From Prochilodus magdalenae (Eukaryota; Chordata; Actinopteri; Characiformes; Prochilodontidae), in assembly GCA_024036415.1 (NCBI GenBank), contig JAMWET010003604.1, forward strand, positions 282,501 to 346,500: 64,000 nucleotides of DNA, in the 5' to 3' direction. The notes beneath the pieces are model-generated. The model was not told the DNA's origin, did no database searches, and was given only the letters and a program-made list of their open reading frames with translations. Below are positions 38,384-49,914 of the stretch, piece after piece (position 1 is the first letter of the stretch; each line of letters begins with the position of its first letter). The position numbers and the translations under genes were made by a program.

Positions 38384-39207
38384 CATTTATGAGACAGGTA
38401 TAGTCTGAGAGAGAGTGGAGCTAATATAAATATAAATATGTATGTTTATGTCTATTCCTGCTGTATAAAGTGACTCAGTGATGTTGTCCATAGTAGTGAT
38501 ATATAGAGTATTAATAATAAAGTGTCCGAGTGCAGTGCTGTGGTAGTGTTGGTGGTGTTGGTGAAAGGTTCACAGCTTGTTCAGGAACCTGATGGCTTGT
38601 GGGTAGAAACTGTTCATTACTCGGTTTGTTCTGGCCTGGATGGCAGTAAGGTGAACAGGTCGTGTGCTGGGTGGCTATTTTCCTCAGGCAGCGGGACCGG
38701 TAGATGTCCTGCAGGTCTGGAAGTTCGCTGCCTATGATGGACTCTGCTGTCCTCACCACTATCTTCAGGGCCTTGCGGTCGTAGGCAGTACAGCTGCCGT
38801 ACCAGACAGTGATGCAGGCTGTGAGGATGCTCTCTATGGTGCACCTGTAGAAGTTGGTGAGGGTGTCAGGAGGCAGACCAAACTTCCTGAGCCTTTGCAG
38901 GAAGAAGAGGCGATGACGGGCAGACCTCACTACTTTGTTGGTGTGCAGTGACCAGCTGAGGTCTTCGGTGAGGTGTACCCGAGGAACCTAACACTGCTGA
39001 CCCTCTCCACTTCAGCTCCATTGATGTATAGGGGAGAGTGACCACCCCTCGATCATCTCCTTAGTTTTGCTGATGTTGAGACTGAGGTTGTTGTGGAAGC
39101 ACCACTCTGACAAGGCGCTGACCTCGTCTCTGTAGGCAGTCTCGTCTCCAACTATGATGAGGCCTAGGATGGTGGTGTCATCAGCAAACTTGAAGATGGT
39201 GCAAAAG
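38384..39207 (-). mobile_element. 5'-truncated non-LTR retrotransposon (L2/CR1-like LINE), upstream part
   Basis: Minus-strand reading gives the reverse transcriptase catalytic motif FADD at 39188-39177 followed by TTILGLI, then DEVSALSEWCFHNNLSLNIS and KTKEMI. After a frameshift it reads RSARHRLFFLQRLRKFGLPP and DTLTNFYRCTIESIL, typical of the end of L2/CR1-type RT domains in fish. Only the C-terminal part of RT survives. The copy is split by the Tc1 element at 36889-38381. Confidence 0.8.
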
Positions 39208-39319
39208 TGAACCATTGCTTCACCATTTGGACTATTTTCATTTTGACAACATATTTCTACTGACAGTACAGCATGCAAATATTCTGGTTCATTCATGTTC
39301 ACTTTACGTAAGTTAAGTA

Positions 39320-39832
39320 TACACTAATCAGCCATTGCATTAAAACCATCTCAATGTATCTACACTCTTTATCCATTCTATCTGCTCCACTCATCATTTA
39401 TGGGTTCACTCTGTAGTTTTATAGTTATAGACTGTAGTCCATCTGTTTCTCTGTATACTTTTTTGCCCTGTTTTTCAATGGCCAGGACCCCCACAGGCCC
39501 ACCACAGAGCAGGTATTATGTGAGTGGTGGGTCATTCTCTGCATTCTCCATGTGCTGGTGTGAGTGGATCAGACAGCAGTGCTGCTGAAGTTTTTAAATT
39601 CCTCAGTGTCACTGCTGGATTGTGAATAATACACTCTTGGATGACCGACACAGCATTGTGCAGCAGATGAGCTATTGTCTCTGACTATACATTTACAAGG
39701 TGGACAGTCTATATTTAAAACTCCAGCTGTAGAACTACAGAGTGCTCTTGTATGGTCATTGGAGCTGGTAAAATGGCCAGTGAGTGTAGATAGAAGAGGG
39801 TGGTTTTAATGTCATGGCTGATGTGTGTGTAT
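39320..39832. mobile_element. Inverted-repeat (foldback/MITE) element of otophysan type
   Basis: The left end ACACTAATCAGCCATTGCAT and the inverted right end (CAGCCATGACATTAAAACCA on the minus strand) are imperfect terminal repeats about 70 bp long. The interior GGCCAGGACCCCCACAGG and GTGAGTGGATCAGACAGC are familiar from a palindromic DNA element abundant, as I recall, in characin and catfish genomes. There is no coding capacity. Confidence 0.7.
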
Positions 39833-40209
39833 TACAATTTGCAGCATATTTGTTTATGTATTGAGACCTTTAAATTTGATGAATGATTATTTGTGAAAAG
39901 AGGATTATTTGTGCATAAGAGTTAGGAAATTCTGTAGTGATGACTTTGTTGTGCAAAAAATTATTACATAACATTAATTACAATCTCCACTTTTATCCAT
40001 CATTTGAACAATCTGCTCCCGTTTACACTTTGTTAGAATCTCATGAGGAATGGACCACCAGAAATGGGCCAAAACTGTTTGGAAAGATGTCTGGTTCCAT
40101 TGACTTACATTACAGTTAAATTAGGTTTTTGGGCTCTCCTGTAAAGTTCCTATTTTGGAGATACTTGTTTTTCTTTGGACAGTGATGATATGGTAATTGC
40201 CCAGTTGTA

Positions 40210-41500
40210 CAGTGAGGAAAATAAGTATTTGAACACCCTGCGACTTTGCAAGTTCTCCCACTTAGAAATCATGGAGGGGTCTGAAATTTTCATCTTGGGT
40301 GCATGTCCACTGTGAGAGACATAATCAAAAAACCTGGAAATCACAATGTATGATTTTTTAATAATTTATTTGTGTGTTACTGCTGCAAATAAGTATTTGA
40401 ACACCTGCCAATCAGCAAAAACTCTGGCCCTCAAAGACCTGTTAGTCCGCCTCTAAAAACTCGTTAGCTGCATAAAGACACCTGTCCACCCCACACAATC
40501 AGTAAGACTCCAACTACTAACATAGCTAAGACCAAAGAGCTGTCCAAAGACACCAGAGACAAAATTGTTGACCTCCACAAGGCTGGAAAGGGCTACGGGG
40601 CAATTGCCAAGCAGCTTGGTGAAAAAAGATCAACTGTTGGAGCAATTATTAGAAAATGGAAGAAGCTAAACATGACTGTCAATCTCCCTCGGACTGGGGG
40701 GAGAATTTGCATTATGCATGGCACGGAAGGTTCCCCTGCTTAAATCAGCACACGTCCAGGCCCGTCTTACGTTTGCCCATGACCATTTGGATGATCCAGA
40801 GGAATCATGGGAGAAAGTTCTGTGGTCAGATGGTCTTAATTCCACTCGCCTTTGCTTTGGGGTGTTTTTCTGCACATGGGACAGGACGACTGCACTGTAT
40901 TAAGGAGATAATGACCGGGGCCATGTATTGCGAGATTTTGGGGAACAACCTCCATTGAAGATGGGTCGTGGCTGGGTCTTTCAACATGACCCAATGCACA
41001 CAGCCAGGATAACCAAGGAGTGGCTCCGTAAGAAGCATATCAAGGTTCTGGAGTGGCCTAGCCAGTCTTCAGACATAAACCCTATAGAAAATCTTTGGAG
41101 GGAGCTCAAACTCTGTGTTCCTCAGCGAAAGCCCAGAAACCTGGCTGATCTGGAGAAGATCTGTGTGGAGGAATGGGCCAGAATCCGTACTGCAGTGTGT
41201 GCAGACCTGGTGAAAAACTACGGGACCTCTGTAATTGCAAACAAAGTACCAAACAAAGCTACTGTACCAAATATTAACACTGATAACACTGATTCACAGG
41301 TGTTCAAATACTTATTTGCAGCAGTAACACACAAATAAATTATTAGAAAATCGTACATTGTGATTTCCGGATTTTTTTTTAGATTGTGTGTCTCTCACAG
41401 TGGACATGCACCTAAGATGAAAATTTCAGACCCCTCCATGATTTCTAAGTGGAAGAACTTGCAAAGTCGCAGGGTGTTTAAATACTTATTCTCCTTACTG
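40210..41500 (+). mobile_element. Tc1 element with ~200-bp TIRs and TA target duplication
   Basis: The left end CAGTGAGGAAAATAAGTATT and the inverted right end CAGTAAGGAGAATAAGTATT are flanked by TA (40208-40209 and 41501-41502). The motif AATAAGTATTTGAACACC occurs again at the inner edge of each TIR. The transposase is on the plus strand and broken. Confidence 0.92.
40531..41260 (+). pseudogene. Tc1 transposase pseudogene
   Basis: The N terminus reads [20 protein letters not shown] then [20 protein letters not shown] (helix-turn-helix). A deletion follows RTGG. The DDE part appears in shifted frames: [11 protein letters not shown], then [20 protein letters not shown], then [14 protein letters not shown]. 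Full-length relatives are about 340 residues; this copy has lost about 70 codons plus the reading frame. The element at 53.8-55.4 kb is a close relative. Confidence 0.85.
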
Positions 41501-41879
41501 TATATGTGGTTGAGTTGTGGGCCACTGCTAGCAGGGGCAGTTTAAAGATGGCTGGGAAGTGGCCTGTGCCTGACTGTAAAATGGATGAGTTGCGGTATCC
41601 ATGGGTTATCATTCCATGCGGTATGTGGGCCACAGGTAAGTGCCAGATGTGGCCCAGATTTCGGCTATATCAAATTTGCTTTCAGGGGTTGCTCTCACCA
41701 CCACTGTGAACGATTCTGTGTCTATGTTTCTCTAGAGTGGAGCATTTAGAGTGACACATTTCTCTATTCTTTGCCACTATATTATATTAGACCAATAAAA
41801 TCAGTTTATTCGAAATGTGCAGCGTTTAAAGGAGAATTCCACTTTTATTAAAAAGCCGAATGTGCATATTAAAAGCAGT

Positions 41880-42430
41880 GTCACATTGCCATCGCTAGAT
41901 GGCGCCATAAGACTCGCAGGTGAGCCTCGGAGTGCCGTTAAAGCTGAACTCTTACTGCCAGCCAGCCTCTCTGCTCGTGGCTCTGTCATGCGGGCATGTC
42001 AATCGCTCGTGCGTGAGCGTGTGTGTGCGCGCGCGTGTGTGTTCAGGCAGAATCCGAAGAGATTTAGGAGCTCTGTCCAGCTGCGCGCTTAACTCAACAT
42101 CCATCCGCCATGTTGTTCGGGGGGCCGAGGACTCCACACGCATTTGGCGGAGCGTAAAAACGGCAGCTGGAGGGTCTGCAGTTCACCTCTAATGTCCGAC
42201 TTGAGGAGGAGAGCAGCGCTGGAGCTCCGCGGAGGTTGGCAGTGACTCGGAGGCGCAGAGCTCGGAGCCCCTCGGGAGAGAAGGCACGGAGCGGAGTGGG
42301 GGACTTTGAGAGGGGATGAAGTGAACTCCACTCTGAAATGTACTTGGAGGAGACTTTGCAGTGAAGGACAAGGAGGGAAGGGTACAGCGCTTCTCACAGG
42401 TCAGGCTCTATCATTTCACACGTTTAAGGG
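41880..42430 (+). promoter_or_regulatory. yes1: CpG-rich probable yes1 promoter / 5' exon region
   Basis: GC content and CpG density rise sharply compared with the flanks. There is no TATA box. YY1-like motifs are visible: GATGGCGCC near 41898 and CCGCCATGTTG at 42105-42115. This suits a TATA-less housekeeping-type promoter. A small upstream ORF would start at 42192 and stop after 17 codons if it is transcribed. An alternative strong donor, CAG|GTGAGC at 41920, lies at the upstream edge of the block. Confidence 0.55.
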
Positions 42431-42547
42431 GAACCGCTACAGGAGTCTTACTCACCAGCTGCTCGTTCCAGTTCCCTCGTTCCACCTTAAATGTAACTGC
42501 TGCACTCTTTAAGGTGGAACGGGGGAATCCGAACGAGTAGCTGGCGG
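42250..42547 (+). other. yes1: Putative yes1 non-coding exon 1 (3' end placed, 5' end unknown)
   Basis: Src-family genes commonly have non-coding first exons, and the first coding exon at 57909 has an acceptor, so an upstream exon must exist. The best donor in the CpG-rich block is GCGG|GTAAGA at 42548. A weaker one, CACAG|GTCAGG, is at 42399. The start given here is arbitrary within the CpG block. The last ~90 bases are an inverted repeat (see the separate entry). Confidence 0.4.
42455..42544. repeat. 36-bp-arm inverted repeat (hairpin) at the presumed yes1 exon 1 donor
   Basis: The left arm is 42455-42490 and the right arm 42509-42544, with an 18-nt loop. 31 of 36 positions pair, and one mismatch would be a G:U wobble in RNA. 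The right arm ends three bases before the GTAAGA donor at 42548. A related but decayed sequence with the shared core AACTGCTGCAC is at about 59945-60045, so this is probably a small dispersed hairpin element rather than a unique stem. Confidence 0.75.
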
Positions 42548-42730
42548 GTAAGAAGCCAACTTCAGCCCTCGTAAGAAACTCCTTGTGCCACGTTTTATGA
42601 GTTGTTATACAAACCTCACCAAAGTGTGTCCCTAACCCTGAGCAGAAGGTTCGTCATCTGTAAATGTGCATGTTTAACCACCCAGTTTTCCGAATAGCTG
42701 CATAATCCAGAGGTCAAGATGTAAACGGTG

Positions 42731-43800
42731 TCAGAATTGTTCACAGTGGTGGTGATAGGAACCAGACGTCTGAAGTGTTCCACAGTACAGCCATAAATGC
42801 CTCCGTTTTGAAGATCAGGTCATTAAAGGGGAACTATTTCAAAACGTAAAGGACCTCTACAATATGTATGACATGGATGTAAACAAAGTCCTTCAGAAGG
42901 GTGTGATGAGAAACCTTAGTTGCAGGGAAGCTTACACTGTTAGAATTGTTCACAGTGGTGGTGATAGGAACCAGACATCCACTTCTATGTTCACAGCGTT
43001 GGTGGTGGGGGTGATGAGAACCAGACGTCCCCCTTTAAAAGCTCCCTCAAAGGCAGTTAATTCCTTGAAATGGCTAGATATATCCAAACCAATGCTTGAC
43101 AAACTGGTTTTAATAGTTTTGTAAATTAGTTTGGCATTTTAATTGTTTTAGGTTGTCTTAAGATATTGATGGTGGAGGGATACATGAAGGGTGTTCTAAG
43201 GTAAATAGTCCCCTTAGAGAAAACATGTTACTTCTTTTTCCAGGCCTATGGCTGTTTTATTAGTATCAGCAGAACATATAAAACTCCAAACATGCATGTA
43301 CATCCACTGGTGGTTTTGGAATACACCAGTGGTGAATAAACTGACTGCATTTGTGTTGAAGACGCCTGGTTACCATCACCACCTCTGTAAGAAAAGCTGT
43401 TTCACATTAAACTGTTCTGAATGACTTTGTTTGCACCTCAGCCACTGAATTATGCAGACATTTTGAAATATTGGTGGATTTCCCCTTTTGAGTTTAGCCT
43501 TAAGTTTGTTTTTAATTAAATACTTTAATTAAATTAGAAAATTGAAATAAATAAAATATGAGCTGAGTCCATTATGTTGAAAGAATGGCCACTACGAGGC
43601 CTGTAGAACAGGATTACTAACCCTAACCCTAACCCTGGTTTCTATCGCCACCCCTGTAAAGAAATCATAATCCGTAAGTTTCTCTACAATGAACTGTTTT
43701 GCACCAAAGCATTCTGAGCGACTTTCTCTACAAGGGCTGCTATATGCAGAATTTATGAGGAGAGGGTGGAATATCCCTTTAACTAACTGAAGCAGAATTG
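42731..43800. repeat. Cluster of a dispersed repeat in both orientations
   Basis: GAATTGTTCACAGTGGTGGT occurs at 42734 and 42943, followed each time by GATAGGAACCAGAC. A diverged third copy is near 42990-43030. The inverse, CTGGTTNCYATCNCCACC, is at about 43365 and 43634. The opposite orientations suggest foldback-type elements. Confidence 0.6.
43616..43637. repeat. Short interstitial telomere-like repeat
   Basis: CTAACCCTAACCCTAACCCT is about 3.3 units of the vertebrate telomere repeat (CCCTAA). It is very short and may be chance. Confidence 0.5.
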
Positions 43801-45784
43801 TGTGTATGTGTGAGAGAAAGAGTGAGCAAGAACGCAAGAGAGTTAGCAGGCCAGAATGTGGCTCCCTCTTCATCCACATCATAAACATCGCAAACCCATG
43901 ACTGACCACATGTCTTGTATGAATTGGAAGTATGTCCTCTCACCCCATTATAGAAAGACTTGCCCTCCAGGACCACCATGAGCTTTCGCCTCTCACTGAC
44001 ATTACTTATTCCACATGTTTTAAACATGAAGTTATATCCATTTCAGGTCAAATATATATGTGCATATGTTTTCATACATAGTGCAGTGTTAGAGCAGAAT
44101 TCACTGTACTGGGTTTTATCTGATACTAGTAATAGTAGTGTATAGGAGTCAGGAGAATCGCCCTGCTTCTTTTCCTCTGAACTGCAGTTTCAATGCATAC
44201 ATAGCTGCCAATTTCATTAGACCAAACCACTTTTCGAACCTTCTTCCATCAGCAAGTGGTAACATTATAATAATGTTATTTCATTGACACTACAGTGTAA
44301 AATATGAGACCTGATAATGGGCCTTCAATTCTGGAGATTCTGCAGCATTTATCGGAACCATTTTATCAAGTTGACTCTTACTATGTAAAAAAAGGAGAGA
44401 TGGATTTATTTTTTGAACGTTCCAGGCTTTCTCCACTTAACAAAACTTAACATAGATTTTTCAGGCATGAAATTATAATGCTGTCTTCAGATAAACAGTG
44501 ACATCATAGCGGTGTGTTGTTTTGCAGCCATATTTGGTTTTTAAAAGAAAACGACAGAATAATAGAATGTATATTTGCGCTTCTACTAATCTGCATTTGT
44601 AGTTCTTACTGGGAACTGGCTTGTAACTCACTCAGATTTAGCCGGCCAAAATTCTGCAGTTGTAGCAGTTGGCCAGACGTAGGTTGACCTGTCACTGTTG
44701 ATTATATTGCTAACTGATTAATGGATTGATTGTGAGGTTCCAACTGTTTTATTGTATTTTATGTGTCATCATCCAAACAGCCAAATAGTCACTGCAGTCT
44801 AACAGAGGCGGTACATTTTATATTAAAGATTTTAAAATTTAATTTAGTTTAAATGAGTCATCATGACTGTCCTCGCATGTCTGCTAGTTTGTGGCTGTGA
44901 AATTGCTCCATACTTTGGTTGTCACGAGTGAAGAATGCTGAAGTGTGTGGACGGAAGTTCTTCCAGCAGGAATCCTAAGGGGGAGAGCATTTTTGCAGCT
45001 GTGATCATTCCCTGTTTTGGACTGCGTTATGGTTGAAGCCCTGCGGATGGGGTGTTTGTGTGTGTGTGTGTGTGCGAGAGAGAAAAAGTAGTTTGGGTTG
45101 GAGAGGTCAAGCGTGTGAGTGTTTTGGCTGCATGGATCAAGACCTAATCTTACAGTTGATGTGATTAAAGGCTTTTAAATGCACGTACATCCAGTCTAGC
45201 AGGGATTAAAGATATGGAATAGTTTAATGTGCAACGTGTCTGTTTGCATGTGTTGGGCTGTACACTCACTGATGCAAAGCCCGGCTCTTATTAAGCATCA
45301 TAAGTTGTTTGTTTAGTAATGGCGCCCCCTTGTGAAGAATGTTTTAACCTGCTAAGCTTGAGTGAACGAGTGAGAGAGTTAGTTAGTGAGCAATGCTGTA
45401 TTTTCATCGGAACTTTACAAGAACGTCTTTCCTTCTGCTTTTGAGAAATATGGAGGAAATATGATATTAATGTTGAGCAGTTTTTCTACATGTGTGGATG
45501 TGTAACTCATTACCCCCATATGGCTATGTGCTTTATCATCCCGGACATTCTGCAAAGATACACTTCTGCAAAGATATGGTTTAATTTTTGATGAAATTGC
45601 CATCTCCCATTTCCCACCGTTTTTATTATGTTGAATACTGTAATATACCTAAAGTGGGAGCATTAACAAATTAACATCAGACAGATTTTCTGTCATATCA
45701 AACAAGAATTGTTACACATCCGTAGATGACTTACTGTTGTTGACTCTTTTTGTCATTTGTCTTTTTTTTTTTTGTCATTTCTCA
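43801..45784. other. yes1 intron 1 segment without recognised feature
   Basis: A short GT run at about 45056-45075 is the only repeat that stands out. Confidence 0.5.
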
Positions 45785-46190
45785 TTTGATCCTTTGAGGT
45801 TGTTGATTTGAATTTTTATAACCAATGAACATCAAAACATAATACTAGAAAATAATAGATTCAGTTATTTTTTAGTAATTATTAGAAAAAAACAGATTCC
45901 AAAAAAAGTTGGGACGGGCCAATCTTTGCTCTTTAGAGCCTTGAATAGCTGTTTTTGTTGCAAATCATTATTCCAGTCACCCGTTCCAAATCTTTTTTTT
46001 TTTTTTACTAGCCGTAAATTGCCACCTGTCTCAACATTTTGGTAATGTGTTGCAAGCCTGGAATGCAGGAATGGCTATATATTAACAAATTAAATGAAGT
46101 TGACAAGATAAAACATAAAATATCTTGGGTTTATAGTCTCTGTGATAAAGTAAACCTCAAAGTAAGTGTAATAAACATTGTGTGCTTCAT
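45785..46190 (+). repeat. Direct repeat, copy 1 (Tc1-derived segment plus flank)
   Basis: About 400 bp here recur at 47740-48145 in the same orientation, offset about 1.95 kb, with only scattered differences. It contains TTCCAAAAAAAGTTGGGACG, related to the TIR of the 36.9-kb element, and a T-run followed by ACTAGCCGTAAATTGCCACC. Confidence 0.85.
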
Positions 46191-47093
46191 TTGTCATGTA
46201 ACATTGTTTTCTCATACCATTCATTCAAGACTAATTCAACCCCCAATGACCGCAACAAGGAAACACTAAAATGGAAAAGGTTATTTTTCTGTATGCGTTT
46301 GCAAATGTTTTGGCTGGCATGTGTCATGTCTCTTTTCATTGACTACACTGTAGTAGCCTTATGCTCTCTTGAATGTTGAGTGTGTGTGTGTGTGTGTGTG
46401 TGTAGTTAATTTGCTCCAGGCTAGGACATGATGTAATTAATTAGTTTGTGTTACTAACTATAGACTGTCCAAAGCCTATCCAGCATCAGCATCTCTCTGT
46501 GGTTTGGTAGTGGTGGGAATGAATCCGGTCTGTGGATGCTGATTATGTCACACTGCATGTTTAGACTGATACAATCAAATTACAACTGCTTACTGATTCT
46601 ACTATTTTAACTGCTCCATTAATAATGTAAAGTCTTAACGATGTCATTTCTGTTTTTAATGTAAGGAACATGACCTGATGAATCCAAACTGTGTGTAAAC
46701 AGGAACAAATGTAGCATTCCAACCACCATTTATTTTAGAATGATGAACCAAAAGAATTAATGATAACAACATAAATTTGCAATGCATCCAAAAATACAGG
46801 CAGCACACATGAAGATGAAAAAAGGATGTAGTTAATTCTATAGTTTGTCATTTGTTTGTCATTATATGTGTAATAAATAGTTATGTATTTTAAATAACGT
46901 TCTGTATTTTTATTAGTGAAATATGAAAACACTATACAATATAATTAAGTATTATTAAGTCGCAGTCTTAGTCCAATATGCATCCAGCATTACTACTGTT
47001 GAAATTACTGATGGTGAGGTTATTCTCTGTCCCTTATTCTTTAAAACGTCATCAGAATCACCACCTAAAGTCAACTGAATATATACCAAACTC

Positions 47094-47540
47094 CATAGTT
47101 TGGGCACCCCTGATCAAAATTCTGTTACTGTGAGTGGTTAAAGCAAAATGGCCAGATTTCCTTTTTTTAGTTCTATCTTTTAGAGTTTCCCTCTACCCAT
47201 TGCAACCTCAGCTTGTGCCGCGCGAGGAAGACTATGGTGCATTTTTCGGTGTGTTTAGAGTCGTTATTCTGCTGGTTTTTACAGACAGTGTGATGTTTGC
47301 TTATAGAATTTGCTGGAATTTAATTTAATCCATTTTTCCCTCTGCCAGTGAAATGTTTTCTGTGCCACAGGCTGTAAAACAAGCCCACAGCCTGACTGAC
47401 CCATCCCAGTGCTTAACAGCTGAAGAAATGTTCTTTTCATTAAATTCTGCATGCTTTTTTCTACAAACATAACTATGCCCTTTGCACATTGCTATGTGCT
47501 TGTGGTCTTCTCCTGCTTTGTGTTTGAGGAGTAACAAGCT
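47094..47540 (-). mobile_element. Tc1 relic with one terminus and a transposase core fragment
   Basis: TAGTTTGGGCACCCCTGATC near 47095 is a Tc1-type terminus. Minus-strand reading from 47537 gives HKAGEDHKHIAMCKGHSYVC and then AVKHWDGSVRLWACFTACGT and ENISLAEGKMD, matching the LWGCFAASGTGN block between the first and second catalytic residues. Neither catalytic Asp is preserved. Confidence 0.65.
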
Positions 47541-47739
47541 ATTCGAGTTCTTAAATCTTTTGCATGGTGCTCATTACCTTCCATTCTAAAATAAATAAAT
47601 AAAAAAGTAATCCTGCTTGCTTAAAATGTTGAACTTTTTGCCTTTGGATCAAGTCATCTTTTACTCAGTTAGCTATTGTAACAGAAATTTTGCTTAGGTG
47701 TGATGGTAAAATTATATGGAAACATAGTAGTTATAACAT

Positions 47740-48145
47740 TCTGATCCTTTCAGGTTGTTGATTTGAATTTTTATAACCAATGAACATCAAAACATAATAC
47801 TAGAAAATAATAGATTCAGTTATTTTCTAGTAATTATTAGAAAAAACATTCCAAAAAAGTTGGGACGGGGCAATCTTTGCTCTTTAGAGCCTTGCAGAGA
47901 TGCGTTTTTGTTTTAAATTATGATTCCATTCACCCGTTTCAAATCTTTTTTTTTTTTTACTAGCCGTAAATTGCCACCTGTCTCAACATTTTTGTAATGT
48001 GTTGCAAGCCTGGAATGCAGGAATGGCTATATATTAACAAATTAAATGAAGTTGACAAGATAAAACATAAAATATGTTGGGTTTATAGTCTCTGTGATAA
48101 AGTAAACCTCAAAGTAAGTGTAATAATAATTGTGTGCTTTTATTT
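47740..48145 (+). repeat. Direct repeat, copy 2
   Basis: Second copy of the segment at 45785-46190, including the upstream stretch TTGATTTGAATTTTTATAAC and AACATCAAAACATAATACTA. Because the matching also covers that flank, the two copies probably arose by local duplication or carry a common longer element. Confidence 0.85.
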
Positions 48146-49273
48146 TTTTAGCATTTTCCATACCACCACAACTTTTTCCGATGTGGAGGTGTATTAACAC
48201 ATTGTTTTACATTCAGTATTATACATTTATACCTAGTACATTAATATTTAATATTTTGATTGATTAATTGAACTATATTTTGTCAAACATGGGCCACCAC
48301 CTGAAGGAAACCTTCATTGCAGTGTAAAAAACATATGGTACAGCATTCAGCACATCGCAGACTGTAGTTAGGTTCCCCATCCAGGAAACACAATCCATTA
48401 CACCAAGAGGAGTCCTTGAGCAAGACTCCCAATTCTACTTTCAAATATCTCTATAAAATTACTCTAATGATAACTTGATCTGAAGAGGGTCTTCCTTAAA
48501 AGCTCCTTCTTTGGTATAAATAATGTTTTTGTTGTTGTACTTTGTGGTTAACTAAATGTTTGTTCCTGAACTACTTATATATAAATATTAAAATAAGTCA
48601 ATGCACATCTCTACTACCATACTAAAGCTGACTAAAAAGACTTTCCACTGGGGATTTACCTTTGGTGCTGCAGTTAGGTCCAGATCTAGGCTTACTGACC
48701 CTGTATTATCCATTTTACGAACCAGATACGTGTGCATGTGCTTGTTTAATAGTAGCCTACTATTTATTATGTTCTCAGATTCCTCTGTTTTGTATTTTTC
48801 CTTTTCTGCTCTGTTTTTTGTTTTCAGTTTATGGTTTATTTTTTCTCTGGATGCAAATCCTCTCTTTGAGTAATCCTCACAGAGTCTCTCACTCTCTGTT
48901 TTACAGAGGATTAAGATGAAACTGTTGAGGGCTGAAGAGGGAGTCTGGTAAATCAACATCACACTGTCAGATCACAATTCTTTTCAAATCACTAATCTCA
49001 GAGTAAAACATGGTGTGTGTGTGTGCTATGAAATCTTAAGCCATCCTCAACGTTGAACCATCAAACTCTTTCTCTTTGTGCCTGTGTCTCCTATCAAAGA
49101 GAAGTTTCAGATTTCGTAGTATCAAAGGAAATGCTGTGCAGAGCATTTGCTGAAAGGAGTATATTGGCATGTGTTGTGGAGAAGAATGTGAGCGATTGCC
49201 CAGTCAGACAAGTTTCTCTCATAGCTCTTTGGGGACCTCTCGAAGTGTGGGTTAACCCCATCTTACCTATTCT
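48146..49273. other. yes1 intron 1 segment without recognised feature
   Basis: A 124-codon minus-strand frame (48962-48588) is Lys/Glu-rich in the middle but matches no family I know and has no splice or promoter support. Confidence 0.45.
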
Positions 49274-49611
49274 GTATGGCCAAAAGTATGTGGACACCTG
49301 ACCCCCAGACCTGTATGAGCTTGTTGGACATCCCATTCCCAAACCGTGTGCATTATGATGTAGTTGGCCCCAGAGCGTCTGTGAGGTCAGGCATTGATAT
49401 ATGATATATGATATATGGTTTTGCTCAAAATCAGCCATCCAGATCAGCTCAACAGTGTTCAGTGGGTTTGAGGTCAGGTCCTTTCACACCAAACTCAGCA
49501 AACCATATCTATATGAACCTCTTTTTAAGGGGCACAGTCATTCTGGAACAGGAAAGGGCTCTCCCCAAAATGATGCCAAAAAGTTGAAAGCATATAGTAA
49601 CAATGCACTCA
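49274..49611 (-). mobile_element. Tc1/mariner-type relic, left part
   Basis: ATGGCCAAAAGTATGTGGAC at 49276 is the terminus of a common fish Tc1-type family. Minus-strand traces of the SPDLNPIEH and FPEELGLG regions can be recognised as nucleotide similarity (GTGAGGTCAGGC, TGTTCAGTGGGTTTGAGGTC, CTGGAACAGGAAAGGGC), but no frame is open. Confidence 0.5.
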
Positions 49612-49914
49612 GTTCACGATTCGATTGGATTTGCAATACTGCGATTCGGTATTCGGAATATTTTAAATAATTCAAATGAAAACTGATAACACTAATGATG
49701 TTGCACTATAGCTGGTCAGCAGTAGGAGTGCTGGAGTGGGCTCTTGATCTGCGCTGATTTATTACTCATGTTGTTGTTTAAACAAAGCACCTACAGTAGC
49801 TGGTATAATTAACAGAATGTCCATTCTCTGTGATCCATTGAGACATTTCCACCATGCAGACTGTCACAGACTTGCTTTTGATATCACAGTTCGCGACACA
49901 CTATTACACTTCCA

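Noticed and set aside
41817..42192. Plus-strand frames of about 90 codons in the CpG-rich block as a coding exon
   Set aside because: Several overlapping frames are open because of base composition; no Src-family N terminus is present and the true start is at 57918.
43616..43637. Telomere-repeat array marking a chromosome fusion
   Set aside because: Only about three units, too few to distinguish from chance within a repeat-rich intron.
48588..48962. 124-codon minus-strand frame
   Set aside because: Lys/Glu-rich centre only; competing frames on the plus strand and no family resemblance.
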